A stretch of 35,568 nucleotides of DNA from CAIQJJ01 sp964606085 (GTDB taxonomy: Bacteria > Chloroflexota > Anaerolineae > Anaerolineales > UBA4823). Positions 8,551 to 16,567 of this stretch are shown piece by piece. The position numbers and the translations under genes are program-made. The stretch spans positions 1 through 35,568 of the forward strand of contig CAZSFD010000056.1 of NCBI GenBank assembly GCA_964606085.1, written 5' to 3'. The notes under the pieces were generated by a model that ran no database searches, had not been told where the DNA came from, and saw only the letters and a program-made list of their open reading frames with translations. How positions within the stretch are numbered: position 1 is the first letter of the stretch; every line of letters begins with the position of its first letter.

Positions 8551-10068
8551 TTACGCGCCCGCCAACGCATGAGAAATCGGCGCAATCGCCGGGTACACCT
8601 GGCGGTAGAGTTGATACTGCCGGGTGTACGCCATGTGGCGGGCCAGATCAGGCTCGTAAGTGGTGGTCAATTGCAAGAAGCGATTGGCCGCCTCACCGGC
8701 TGAGGGGAAAATACCCGCCCCCACGCCCGCCAGCAGCGCCGCGCCAAACCCGGCCGCCTCGGTAATTTGGGGGGTGACCACCGGAATACCAGTAATATCG
8801 GCCTTCAGTTGCAGCCACAGCGGCGACTTGGCTCCGCCGCCGATGGCGCGCAGCACGTCAACCTGCACGCCGCCGGCTTTGAGCAGATCGAGATTGATGC
8901 GCAATTCGTAGGTGATGCCTTCGAGGATGGCTTTGGCCAGGTCGGCGCGCGTGTGGGCGAAGGTGAGACCGAGGATGGCGCCCTTCGACCGGGTGTCGAA
9001 GGTGGGCGTGCCGCTGCCGGAGAAATGTGGCAGAACCAGCAGGCCTGTTGGCCCGGCGGGCGCGCCGGCCAGCATCAGGTCGTAGGCATCGCCGCTGGTT
9101 TGGGCGGCCTGCTGCATCTGTGGCTCGCAGAAGTGGTCGCGCAGCCAGCGCAGCGTGAGGCCGCCCGAGTGGTTGAGCGTCATTGCCAGGAACAGGCCGG
9201 GGACGACGTGGTTGTACACGGAAATGTTGCCTTCATAGAGCGGCTGACTCACGACTGGGCTACCGAGCGCCACTTCGACAACTTCTGCCGTACCCGTAGA
9301 AACAGATGCCAGCCCCGGCGTGGTCAGACCCACGCCGAGAGCGCCGCAGGCCTGGTCATGCCCGCCGGTGACAACAGCCGGGGGGTGTGATAGTCCCAGG
9401 CCGGTTGCCACATCCCGGCGCATCGGGTCAACGGCGTGGCCCGACGGACGAACGGTCGCCAGCCGCGACGAGTCCAAGCCGAACGCGCCCAAAATCTCTG
9501 CCGACCATTCTCCTTTGGTCAAATCGAATAGCTGCGTGCGCGAGGCCAGGCAGCGGCTGGTGACGGCATCGCCCGTCATTTTTCGAATCAGAAAATCTTC
9601 CACCAGCAAAAATTTTGCCGCTTTCTGCCAGGTTTCGGGTTCATGCTCTTTCAGCCACAACAGCTTGGGCAGCGTGTTGATGGTGTGGATGGGCATCCCC
9701 GTGTGGCCGAACAGCCACTCGCCGCCGTATTTCTGGCGCAGCCAGGCGTTTTGGGCATCGGTGCGCGTGTCCATGCCGAGGATGGTCGGGCGCAGGGCGT
9801 TGCCGCTGGCATCCACCGGCGTGACGGCCTCGCCATGCACGGAAAGCGAGAGCGCCGCCACCTGGCGCACGTTGGCAATCATCAGCGCCTCGCGGATGGC
9901 CTCCTGCGCCAGCCGCCAGACCGCTTCGAGGTCTTGTTCTGCCCACCGGGGGTGAGGAAATTCCACCGGGTATTCGCGCCCGGCTTTGGCCAGCAGCGTG
10001 CCGTCTTCATCAAAAAGGATAGCTTTGCAGCCAGTAGTGCCAACATCAAGACCAAGAAGGGTGGGCAT
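8551..10068 (-). CDS. xylB: FGGY-family sugar kinase, xylulokinase-like
   Basis: A 505-residue kinase of the FGGY family that transfers the ATP gamma-phosphate to a ketose, by similarity D-xylulose. Seen: the N-terminal phosphate-1 motif GLDVGTTGCKA (6-16), GGHDQACGALGVG (adenosine/phosphate-2 region), GTAEVVEV, GGGAKSPLWLQLKADITG and AAGFGAALLAGVGAG near the C-terminus. Length fits xylulokinase. The ATG at 10068 has GGAG 8 nt upstream. It is the last gene of the sugar operon, 14 nt after the second permease, and presumably phosphorylates the ketose made by the fucose-isomerase-like enzyme. Other FGGY members (LsrK, ribulokinase, erythritol kinase) cannot be excluded from sequence alone. Confidence 0.85.
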   Translation of the reverse strand: MPTLLGLDVGTTGCKAILFDEDGTLLAKAGREYPVEFPHPRWAEQDLEAVWRLAQEAIREALMIANVRQVAALSLSVHGEAVTPVDASGNALRPTILGMDTRTDAQNAWLRQKYGGEWLFGHTGMPIHTINTLPKLLWLKEHEPETWQKAAKFLLVEDFLIRKMTGDAVTSRCLASRTQLFDLTKGEWSAEILGAFGLDSSRLATVRPSGHAVDPMRRDVATGLGLSHPPAVVTGGHDQACGALGVGLTTPGLASVSTGTAEVVEVALGSPVVSQPLYEGNISVYNHVVPGLFLAMTLNHSGGLTLRWLRDHFCEPQMQQAAQTSGDAYDLMLAGAPAGPTGLLVLPHFSGSGTPTFDTRSKGAILGLTFAHTRADLAKAILEGITYELRINLDLLKAGGVQVDVLRAIGGGAKSPLWLQLKADITGIPVVTPQITEAAGFGAALLAGVGAGIFPSAGEAANRFLQLTTTYEPDLARHMAYTRQYQLYRQVYPAIAPISHALAGA

Positions 10069-10082
10069 ACAGCATCTCCAAA

Positions 10083-11104
10083 CTATGAAACCGGCCGCGG
10101 CGCTACCGCTTTCGGTTGATCGGCGTCTTTCTCGATGCGAATGTTGCGCCGTTCAAGCCGTTTGATCAGACCCATGCGCTGCGCATCCATAAATACGGCG
10201 AACAAAATCACCAGGGCGGTCGCCATATCCTGCAAGTACAAATCCACCTGCAAATAAATCAGGCCATTTTGGATCATCTGCATCAACAAAATGCCCACCA
10301 CCGTGCCAGGGAAGACGTTGCCCACCCCACCAAACAGGCTCGTGCCGCCCAACACCGCCCCGGCGATGGCGCTGAACTCAATGCCTTCACCAAACGACGA
10401 CGACACACTGCCTTGCTGGCTGATCGCAATCACCGTTGCCAGGGCAGCGCAAAAACCGCTGATGATATACACGGCAGCCGTCAGGCGTTCGGTGCGCAGG
10501 CCGGCCTTCTTGGCGGCTTCGGGATCGTTGCCCATAGCATAAAGCTGGCGGCCAAAAGGCGTGTACACCAGCACAATAAAGGCGGCGGCCACCACCAGCG
10601 TGAAGATCAAAATGGGGATCGGGATCAATCCCAAAACACGGGTCGCCCCAAAGCGCATCTCGTTCGGCACAGCAATATGGCGCGAGTGGGTGATCAGTAA
10701 CCCCAGGCCGCGCCCGGCCGTCATCGTGCCGAGGGTGACCATGAAGGGGATGATCTTGACCTTGCTGATCAAAAAAGCATTGACGCTGCCCCAGAATGTC
10801 CCACCCACCACACCAGCCAGGATCGCCAGCAGCACCGGCGTGCCTTGTTCGAGCAGCAAGGCGATGATCGCCCCGCTGATGTACATGGTGGCCCCACCGA
10901 CAGGTCAATGCCGCCGGTGAGCAGCACAAAGGTCATGCCAACGGCGATGATGCCCACGAACGATGAAGAGAGAACGATGTTCTCGAAATTGACCCAGGTG
11001 AAGAAACGCTGATCGAGCAGGCTAAAACCGATGAAGATCGCCACGAACAGGATCACCGGCATATTTTTGAGAACCGCCAACCACAGGCGGGGTGTTGTTT
11101 TCAT
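10083..11104 (-). pseudogene. Sugar ABC transporter permease with a frameshift
   Basis: An RbsC/XylH-type inner-membrane permease (about 340 residues when repaired) split into two frames. The start at 11104 (MKTTPRLWLAVL) overlaps the ATPase stop as ATGA. The first frame runs to LLTGGIDLSVG; the expected continuation with MYISGAIIALLL follows in the next frame. The break maps to the four-base C run at 10892-10895, where a fifth base would restore one reading frame. The downstream part keeps the family motif SAIAGAVLGGTSLFGG. A homopolymer miscount in assembly is more likely than decay because both halves are otherwise intact; internal initiation at 10886 is a weaker alternative. If the lesion is real, the transporter has lost one of its two permeases. 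Confidence 0.85.
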
Positions 11105-12612
11105 TGGCCATTCTCCCGGAAAGCCGTGCGCAAAATTTCTTCCTTGTTGAATTGCGAACGGGTGAACGAACCCAGCACCTCGCCAAAGCCCATCACCAAA
11201 ATGCGGTCGCACATGCCGATCAACTCCTCCACTTCAGATGAGATGAACAGCACCGCCGCACCGTTGGCAGCGATATGGTTGATGATGCTGTAAATCTCAA
11301 ATTTAGCGCCCACATCCACGCCGCGGGTGGGCTCATCCACCAACAAAATCGCCGGCTTCGACATCAGCCACTTGCCCAGCACCACCTTCTGCTGGTTGCC
11401 GCCGCTCAGCCCTTTGGCCTGGTTGCGCAACGGATCGTTGACCTTCACGCGCAGCGTCGCCACCATCTCGCGGATGCCTTCGAGCAGGGCTGATTGCCGC
11501 ACCACCTGGATGGCCGTGCTGACAAAGCTGGGCAGCGCCACCAGGGCCAGGTTATCAGCCACCGTAGCCGTCATCAGCAGACCCTCTTCGCGGCGGTTTT
11601 CGGTGACAAAGGCCATCCCGCCTGCGATGCTTTTCTGCGGCGAGAGATGGCGCACCGGCTGGCCATCCACCAAAATTTGGCCGCGGTCGGGGGTGTCGAG
11701 GCCAAACAAGATGCCCGCCAGTTCAGAGCGGCCAGACCCCATCAGGCCAAACAGTCCCAAAATCTCGCCGCGGTGCAGCGAAAAGTTGATATCGTGAACC
11801 AGCCCGGCCCGCGAAAGATGCTGCACGGCGAGCTTCACCTGGTCGGTGGGCTGGTTGGCCCGTTCGGGGTAAAGCTGGTCAATTTCACGGCCCACCATCT
11901 GCGAGATCATGCGGTGAATGGGGTATTCACCCTTCGGCCCAACGCTGACCAGCTCGCCATCGCGCAGCACGGCCACGTCATCGGCCAGGCGCAGCACATC
12001 GCGCAGGATGTGCGAAATGTAGATGATCGTCTTGCCCTGGGCGTGCAGGCGCTCGATGATGCCAAACAAGCGCTCGGTTTCGCGGTTGGTGAGCGAGGTG
12101 GTGGGTTCGTCGAAGATGATGATGCGGGCATCCTGGCTGAGGGCTTTGGCCACTTCGACCAGTTGGCGCTCGCCAGGCGAGAGCTTTTCCACCAGCGTAT
12201 CTACGGGAATGTGCATATCCACCAGGGCCAGGTATTCCTGTGCCTTTGTGCGGATGTGGCGTTTGTCGAGCAGCGGCGCTTTGCCGAGGGTGGGGAAATT
12301 GCTGATGAAAAAGTTTTCGGCGATGGAAAGGTTGGTGAACAGGTTGAGTTCCTGGTGAATGAAAGCAATGCCCGCCTGAGCGGCGTCGCCGGGGTTTTCG
12401 GGCTGGTAGGGCTGGCCGCCCAGGGTCATCGTCCCGGCGTCTGGGATGACCACGCCACCGAGGATGTTCATCAGCGTAGATTTTCCCGCCCCATTCTCAC
12501 CGATCAGCCCGATGGTGCGCCCACGCCCGATATCCAGGGTGATCCCTTTCAGCACCGGAACGCCAAAGAAGCTCTTGTGAATGCCTATAAACTGCAAAAT
12601 AAAGTCTGTCAT
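11101..12612 (-). CDS. Sugar ABC transporter ATP-binding protein (double ATPase)
   Basis: A 503-residue ATPase with two fused ABC domains, as in RbsA, XylG and LsrA, energising sugar uptake at the cytoplasmic membrane. Domain 1: Walker A GENGAGKST (38-46), signature LSPGERQ, Walker B IIIFDEPTTSL. Domain 2: the degenerate P-loop GLMGSGRSE usual in this family, signature LSGGNQQKVVLGKWL and ILLVDEPTRGVDVGAK. The ATG at 12612 aligns with family starts; an upstream extension reads into the intergenic repeat and is rejected. The ribosome site is weak (GGAA). The stop overlaps the next permease start by 4 nt, which implies translational coupling. Confidence 0.93.
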   Translation of the reverse strand: MTDFILQFIGIHKSFFGVPVLKGITLDIGRGRTIGLIGENGAGKSTLMNILGGVVIPDAGTMTLGGQPYQPENPGDAAQAGIAFIHQELNLFTNLSIAENFFISNFPTLGKAPLLDKRHIRTKAQEYLALVDMHIPVDTLVEKLSPGERQLVEVAKALSQDARIIIFDEPTTSLTNRETERLFGIIERLHAQGKTIIYISHILRDVLRLADDVAVLRDGELVSVGPKGEYPIHRMISQMVGREIDQLYPERANQPTDQVKLAVQHLSRAGLVHDINFSLHRGEILGLFGLMGSGRSELAGILFGLDTPDRGQILVDGQPVRHLSPQKSIAGGMAFVTENRREEGLLMTATVADNLALVALPSFVSTAIQVVRQSALLEGIREMVATLRVKVNDPLRNQAKGLSGGNQQKVVLGKWLMSKPAILLVDEPTRGVDVGAKFEIYSIINHIAANGAAVLFISSEVEELIGMCDRILVMGFGEVLGSFTRSQFNKEEILRTAFRENGQ

Positions 12613-12637
12613 GCTGAAAATTCCAAACGAAGAACTC

Positions 12638-12707
12638 AACACAAAGGTGCAAAGAGGCAAAGAGACAAGGTTGTCTTTGCGGCTTTGTACTTTTGTGCCT
12701 TTGTGTT
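12638..12707. repeat. Palindromic CAAAG-rich intercistronic repeat
   Basis: An imperfect inverted repeat between permease and ATPase genes. The left arm begins AACACAAAGGTGCAAAG and the reverse of the right arm begins AACACAAAGGCACAAAAG. It is built of 8-9 bp words around CAAAG and is related to the elements at 16500-16567 and 34258-34329. It ends 17 bp before the permease stop codon. Confidence 0.8.
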
Positions 12708-12724
12708 AAAAATTGACAACCTGT

Positions 12725-13789
12725 TCATACATTCGCCTGTAGCATACGCACGCGGGCCACATCGAGCAGGGCGGCCAGCAAAATCACCGAGCCTTTGACG
12801 ATCTCGATCCAGAAAAACGGCACATTGAGCAGCGAAAGCGCATTGCCCAACAGCGAAAGGAAAATCACCCCAAAGAACGTCCAGATGATCTTGCCCTTAC
12901 CACCGGCCAGGCTGGAGCCGCCGATCACCGCCCCGCCGATGATGTCGAGCAGCAGCGGCGCACCGAGGGTGGGGCGGCCCATTTCCATGCGCGAGGAATA
13001 TAAGATCGAGGCCACCGCGGCGCAAAAGCCGCTGAACACATAGGTCAGCACAATGGCGCGTTGGGTTGGCACACCCGAAACCAGCGCCGCCCGAATGTTG
13101 GTGCCGATGGCGTAGAGCCAACGCCCAAACATCGTGCGGCTGAGGATGAACTGCGCCGCCACCGCCAAAACGACGGTGATGAGCAGCGGATAGGAGAGCA
13201 GGCCCATCTCCGCGCCGATGGCGGTATAACCGCCTGGCAGGCTGATGATGTTTTCCGACTTGACCAGGTAAATGGCAAAGGCGCCGAAGAACATGTTCGT
13301 CACCAGCGTGACCATAAAGGCCGGGATGCGGGCATAGGCAATGATCACGCCGTTGATTAAGCCGATCAACGCGCCGATCAGCAGCATCGCCAGCAGCGCC
13401 ACCGGCACGCCCAGCGGCGTGTGCGCCAGCAGCGCGCCATCTTCAAAGAGCAGCTTGCCCCAGATCGGGCTTTGGGCGAAAACATTGGGGTCTACTTTGG
13501 TGGCGATCAGCGCAGCCCCCACCACGCTGGCGAGCGAGATCACCGCTCCTTGCGAAAGGTCAATCCCGGCAATAATCAGCACAAAGGTCTGCCCGATGGC
13601 AACGGCAAACAGCGGCCAGATGTTGGAAAACAGGTTGGAAAGATTGTACGGCGTGGCAATAACGGGAATAAATGGGATAAGGACGACAAAGAAGAACAAA
13701 CACACGTACAGAATGAAAAATTCCGACATCAACAACCGGCGTAGCAGGTCGGCCAGGGGAATTTTGCCAATCGGCAGGCGAGCATTCAT
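12725..13789 (-). CDS. Sugar ABC transporter permease
   Basis: A 354-residue RbsC/XylH-family permease with about ten hydrophobic segments, forming with the frameshifted permease the membrane channel of the sugar importer. Diagnostic motifs are IAGIDLSQGAVISLASVVGA near the N-terminus and LLLDIIGGAVIGGSSLAGGKG near the C-terminus. It carries an insertion after the second hydrophobic segment (DPNVFAQSPIWGKLLFEDG) that is longer than in RbsC. The ATG at 13789 follows AAGGA; the GTG at 13819 would start inside a palindrome and is disfavoured. It lies directly after the binding-protein gene, with a 32-bp palindrome between them. Confidence 0.9.
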   Translation of the reverse strand: MNARLPIGKIPLADLLRRLLMSEFFILYVCLFFFVVLIPFIPVIATPYNLSNLFSNIWPLFAVAIGQTFVLIIAGIDLSQGAVISLASVVGAALIATKVDPNVFAQSPIWGKLLFEDGALLAHTPLGVPVALLAMLLIGALIGLINGVIIAYARIPAFMVTLVTNMFFGAFAIYLVKSENIISLPGGYTAIGAEMGLLSYPLLITVVLAVAAQFILSRTMFGRWLYAIGTNIRAALVSGVPTQRAIVLTYVFSGFCAAVASILYSSRMEMGRPTLGAPLLLDIIGGAVIGGSSLAGGKGKIIWTFFGVIFLSLLGNALSLLNVPFFWIEIVKGSVILLAALLDVARVRMLQANV

Positions 13790-13809
13790 CGAGAAAAATC
13801 CTTCATGTA

Positions 13810-13841
13810 TCCGTAGCACAGGGTTAACCCTGTGCTACGGA
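13810..13841. repeat. 32-bp perfect palindrome after the binding-protein gene
   Basis: A perfect, loopless palindrome centred on GGGTT/AACCC (13825/13826), with half-site word GTAGCACAGGGTT. It sits between the stop of the sugar-binding protein (13866) and the start of the permease (13789). In RNA it would fold as a strong hairpin able to protect the upstream message, as REP-type hairpins do 3' of malE. Confidence 0.92.
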
Positions 13842-13865
13842 AATCCATCACGCAATGAACAGGGA

Positions 13866-14873
13866 CTACTTGCCGTGGAACAGTTTGCAGCCCCACATAT
13901 CCAGTTCGCGCTCGGCCATGTTGCCCTGGGTGAGGGCAAAGCCGGGGTCATCGAGCCAGGCATCGGGTTTCTGGTTCTTGGCTTCGACAGCCTTGACCAG
14001 TTCGTTCAGCAAGGTTTCAGCCTCGAAGTACAGGTCTTGCACGCCGGTGGCATCCACATAGGCATTTCCAGCCTGCATCAAAGAGCAAGCGGTCTTATCG
14101 CCATCCAACCCGCCCATGATCACATGACCTTCTTCGCCGATCTTCTTCCACTTGCCGAGGGGTTCGAGAACGCCCTGGATCGTTGGATAGAGGAAGTCGG
14201 ATGATGTGAAGAGGAAATCAATATCGGGGTTGGCGGTCATGGCAGCCTGCAAACCGGCCTGGGCCACGCCGGCATCCCACTTGGTGGCTACTTCGACGGG
14301 GGTTTCAAACAGATCGGGGTACTTGTTGATCACATTGTAGAAACCATTCTTGCGGCCCACGGCATTCGGGTCACCCAGGTCGCCGACCATGATCAGGGGC
14401 TTCATTTTGCGGCCAAGTTTCTGGGCTTCTTGCGCCATATACTCAACGGTGGCTTCGGCAATTTTCTCATTGTTAGCTACCACCACCAGGGCATCGCCCT
14501 CGTCGCTCTGCGGCGGGCGGTTGAAGATACCGATGGGAATGCCAGCCTTGTTGGCCTCGGCAATCAACTTGAGGGCAATCGAACCATCCACAGGGATGAC
14601 CATGATGCCATCCACCTTCTGGGCGATGCAGTTCTTGACCTGCTCAAGCTGCTTGTTGGCGTCTTCATTCGAGTTGACTTCGACGACTTCGTAGCCCTTT
14701 TCCTTGAGGGTCTCGGTGATGGCTTTGTGGCCGGCCATCCAGAATTCAGTTTCAAGGTCCTGGAAGGCAAAGCAAATGGTGATCTTGCCGTCATCTTTCG
14801 GGCCGCAGGCGGCCAGCGAGAAAAGGATAGACAGGACGATCAATGTGGCAAAAACACGATAGACGGTTTTCAT
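13866..14873 (-). CDS. Sugar ABC transporter substrate-binding lipoprotein
   Basis: A 335-residue periplasmic-binding-protein-like lipoprotein (type 1 fold, Peripla_BP_4 group with RbsB, XylF and LsrB). The signal peptide ends in the lipobox LAAC with the lipidated Cys at 23. The mature part starts with a beta strand (KITICFAF) and shows DGIMVIPVDGSIAL, GIPIGIFNR and HVIMGGLDGD, typical ligand-pocket and hinge segments. The ATG at 14873 has GGAGAG 7 nt upstream; the longer frame to 14912 is rejected. It is the only binding protein of the operon and is bracketed by hairpins on both sides. Ligand: a monosaccharide or related small molecule, not determinable here. Confidence 0.9.
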   Translation of the reverse strand: MKTVYRVFATLIVLSILFSLAACGPKDDGKITICFAFQDLETEFWMAGHKAITETLKEKGYEVVEVNSNEDANKQLEQVKNCIAQKVDGIMVIPVDGSIALKLIAEANKAGIPIGIFNRPPQSDEGDALVVVANNEKIAEATVEYMAQEAQKLGRKMKPLIMVGDLGDPNAVGRKNGFYNVINKYPDLFETPVEVATKWDAGVAQAGLQAAMTANPDIDFLFTSSDFLYPTIQGVLEPLGKWKKIGEEGHVIMGGLDGDKTACSLMQAGNAYVDATGVQDLYFEAETLLNELVKAVEAKNQKPDAWLDDPGFALTQGNMAERELDMWGCKLFHGK

Positions 14874-14929
14874 TTTGTTCTCTCCAAATTTGATAGGTGA
14901 TCGAAAAGACAAAGTTGGTACAATCCTGC

Positions 14930-14955
14930 CCGTGATAGAGATTGCTCTGTCACGG
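14930..14955. repeat. Small hairpin upstream of the binding-protein gene
   Basis: An 11-bp stem (14930-14940 with 14945-14955) with a 4-nt loop and one non-Watson-Crick pair, 57 nt before the binding-protein start codon. Together with the larger hairpin at 14959-15006 it fills the leader between the isomerase and binding-protein genes. Confidence 0.6.
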
Positions 14956-15024
14956 AGCGGATACAGATTGCCTGGCCGACCGCGAAATCGCTGGCAGTCT
15001 GTATCCCTTTTTAAAGCACTGCAT
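14950..15024 (-). CDS. Possible 24-residue leader peptide
   Basis: A strong AAAGGAGGTG (15036-15045 on the minus strand) lies just after the isomerase stop codon and precedes a short open frame, ATG at 15024 (or TTG at 15033) to TGA at 14950, beginning MQCFKKGYRLPA. The spacing (13 nt to ATG, 4 nt to TTG) is not ideal, and the frame runs through the hairpin at 14959-15006. It may be a leader peptide or chance; the Shine-Dalgarno itself is what is notable. Confidence 0.2.
   Translation of the reverse strand: MQCFKKGYRLPAISRSARQSVSAP
14959..15006. repeat. Large hairpin upstream of the binding-protein gene
   Basis: GGATACAGA (14959-14967) pairs with TCTGTATCC (14998-15006); after a 2x2 internal loop GCC pairs with GGC, and an inner GCGA/TCGC is possible. 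On the plus strand T5 follows, but no plus-strand gene lies upstream, so a terminator role is unlikely. It may be a processing or stability element of the operon mRNA. Confidence 0.65.
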
Positions 15025-15060
15025 TTCTGTCAAGGCACCTCCTTTCGGATAGATAAACAA

Positions 15061-16470
15061 TTACCCTTCGTGCTGGTACACATCCCAGCCGAAGTACGTT
15101 TCGAAGGCTTCGGCAAGGATGTCGGCAGTGTGCGAGGCGTTCATGGCGCAGTGATGCTCGAAGCCGTTCTTGCAGATGTACTTCATCATGCGCTGCAAAC
15201 CAGGAACATGGACGACGGCGCGGGCGCCGAACGTATCCAACGGGTCATCGGTATACATACCTTCACCAACGTAGGTGCGGATCATGCCAATGGTGTCGTC
15301 GGTGCTGACGCGGGCGAAGGTGAGTGGCCCGGCAGGTGTGCGGCCGGCCACGGCCCCGTAGGTGTTCTCGGTGCCGAGGGTGGTGGCCAAAATCTCGGCG
15401 TTCTTGATCTCGATGCCCGGCAAAAAGCTCTTGGCCCAGTTGCCGCAGTGGAACAACACGCACTTATCAGGGTCGCCGCCGTAGTTGTTATTCCAATCTA
15501 CCAGCGCCGAGGGGCTGCCGGAGGCCAGTTGCAGGGCGTACATCGAGGTCACGCCGGTGATGTCCACTTCGCAGGCGGAGGGCATCAGGCTCTCGCTCAT
15601 CATGCTCATCAGCGTGCAGACGTTGATGTGGTAGTTCTCTTGCAGCGAAGTCCAGCATTGCAGGGCCGAGGCGTGAATGTCGTTGGCCTGCATCCAGTTA
15701 TCAATGGCAATACCGAGTTTGGCCATGCGCACCAGGGCGGGCGGCGGAACGGCATCGGCTTTGGCGTAGCCGCGTATGTCGGCCAGTTTGGCCTTGACCG
15801 CCGCGTCGTCGTCGTTCAGGCGGTTGGCGTTGCCGAAGATTTCGGAGAAATCTACCGTGACGACGCTGATGCCGTAGGATTGCAGCAGCTTCTCGCTGAA
15901 GCGCATGGTGTTGAAGTTGCCCGGGCGAGCGCCAATGGCGCCCAAACGGGCGTTCTTGAGGCCCTTGACCACGCGGCACACGCCGACGAACTTCGCCAGG
16001 TCGGCGCGGAAGCTATCACTGAGCGGGTGAACGGTGTGCAGGTCAGTCAAGGTGAATTCGTAACCATATTGGCGCAGGTCGTTGCAGACCGAAATTTTGC
16101 CGCAGAAGCCATCGCGGCGGCGCTCGACGGTCAGTTGATTCAAATCATCGGGATACGCCTGAACCAGGATGGGGACATTCAACCCAGAGAGCTTGACGGT
16201 ATCGGCCACGCCCTTTTCATCGCCGAAGTTGGGCAGGCAAACCAGGATGCCGTCAATGCGGTCAGCGTTCTTCTTGAACAGGTCGGCGCAGATTTTGGCG
16301 TGCGCCCAGGTTTCGACGCCGCCGAGTTTGGTGGCGTTTTCATCGAGCAACACGGCCTCGATGTCCATTTCGCCGAATAGCTTGAGAATATCGGCGCGCG
16401 CCTCGGTGACGAGGCGGTCGGGGAAGAAATCGCGGTTACCAACGATAACGGCTAAGGTAGTTTTGGGCAT
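15061..16470 (-). CDS. L-fucose/L-arabinose isomerase family enzyme
   Basis: A 469-residue enzyme of the FucI/AraA-like sugar isomerase superfamily (COG2407 type), which interconverts an aldose and its ketose with a divalent metal. Visible family features: an N-terminal flavodoxin-like part (LAVIVGNRDFFPD; IDGILVCLPNFGDE; VPILVQAYPDD), then SACEVDITG (putative metal-binding Glu), LVDWNNNYGGD, CVLFHCGNW and the C-terminal EHHCAMNASH. The ATG at 16470 has AAGGAG 8 nt upstream. It lies between the SAF-domain oxidoreductase and the binding-protein genes of the same operon, so the sugar is probably the imported one. Fucose, arabinose and other pentoses or deoxyhexoses are all possible. Confidence 0.85.
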   Translation of the reverse strand: MPKTTLAVIVGNRDFFPDRLVTEARADILKLFGEMDIEAVLLDENATKLGGVETWAHAKICADLFKKNADRIDGILVCLPNFGDEKGVADTVKLSGLNVPILVQAYPDDLNQLTVERRRDGFCGKISVCNDLRQYGYEFTLTDLHTVHPLSDSFRADLAKFVGVCRVVKGLKNARLGAIGARPGNFNTMRFSEKLLQSYGISVVTVDFSEIFGNANRLNDDDAAVKAKLADIRGYAKADAVPPPALVRMAKLGIAIDNWMQANDIHASALQCWTSLQENYHINVCTLMSMMSESLMPSACEVDITGVTSMYALQLASGSPSALVDWNNNYGGDPDKCVLFHCGNWAKSFLPGIEIKNAEILATTLGTENTYGAVAGRTPAGPLTFARVSTDDTIGMIRTYVGEGMYTDDPLDTFGARAVVHVPGLQRMMKYICKNGFEHHCAMNASHTADILAEAFETYFGWDVYQHEG

Positions 16471-16499
16471 AGGGGTTCTCCTTACAGAAAACAATTTTC

Positions 16500-16567
16500 A
16501 CCACGAAGGACACGAAGGAACACAAAGTTGTTAATTTTCCTTCGTGTCCCTTTGTGCCCTTTGTGGT
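16500..16567. repeat. Palindromic ACACGAAGG-type intercistronic repeat
   Basis: Two 28-bp arms (16500-16527 and 16540-16567) around a 12-nt loop. The arms iterate a roughly 9-bp word, ACCACGAAGG-ACACGAAGG. They differ at five positions, all transitions. The element ends exactly at the base before the stop codon of the oxidoreductase gene (16568) and begins 29 nt upstream of the isomerase start. Same family as 34258-34329; 12638-12707 is a more distant relative. Confidence 0.9.

Noticed and set aside
14998..15012. Plus-strand intrinsic terminator (hairpin plus T5) at 14959-15010
   Set aside because: All genes here are on the minus strand and no plus-strand transcript is expected; the T5 is probably chance.
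14875..16380. 501-codon plus-strand frame over the isomerase
   Set aside because: Shadow frame of the isomerase gene; no family resemblance.
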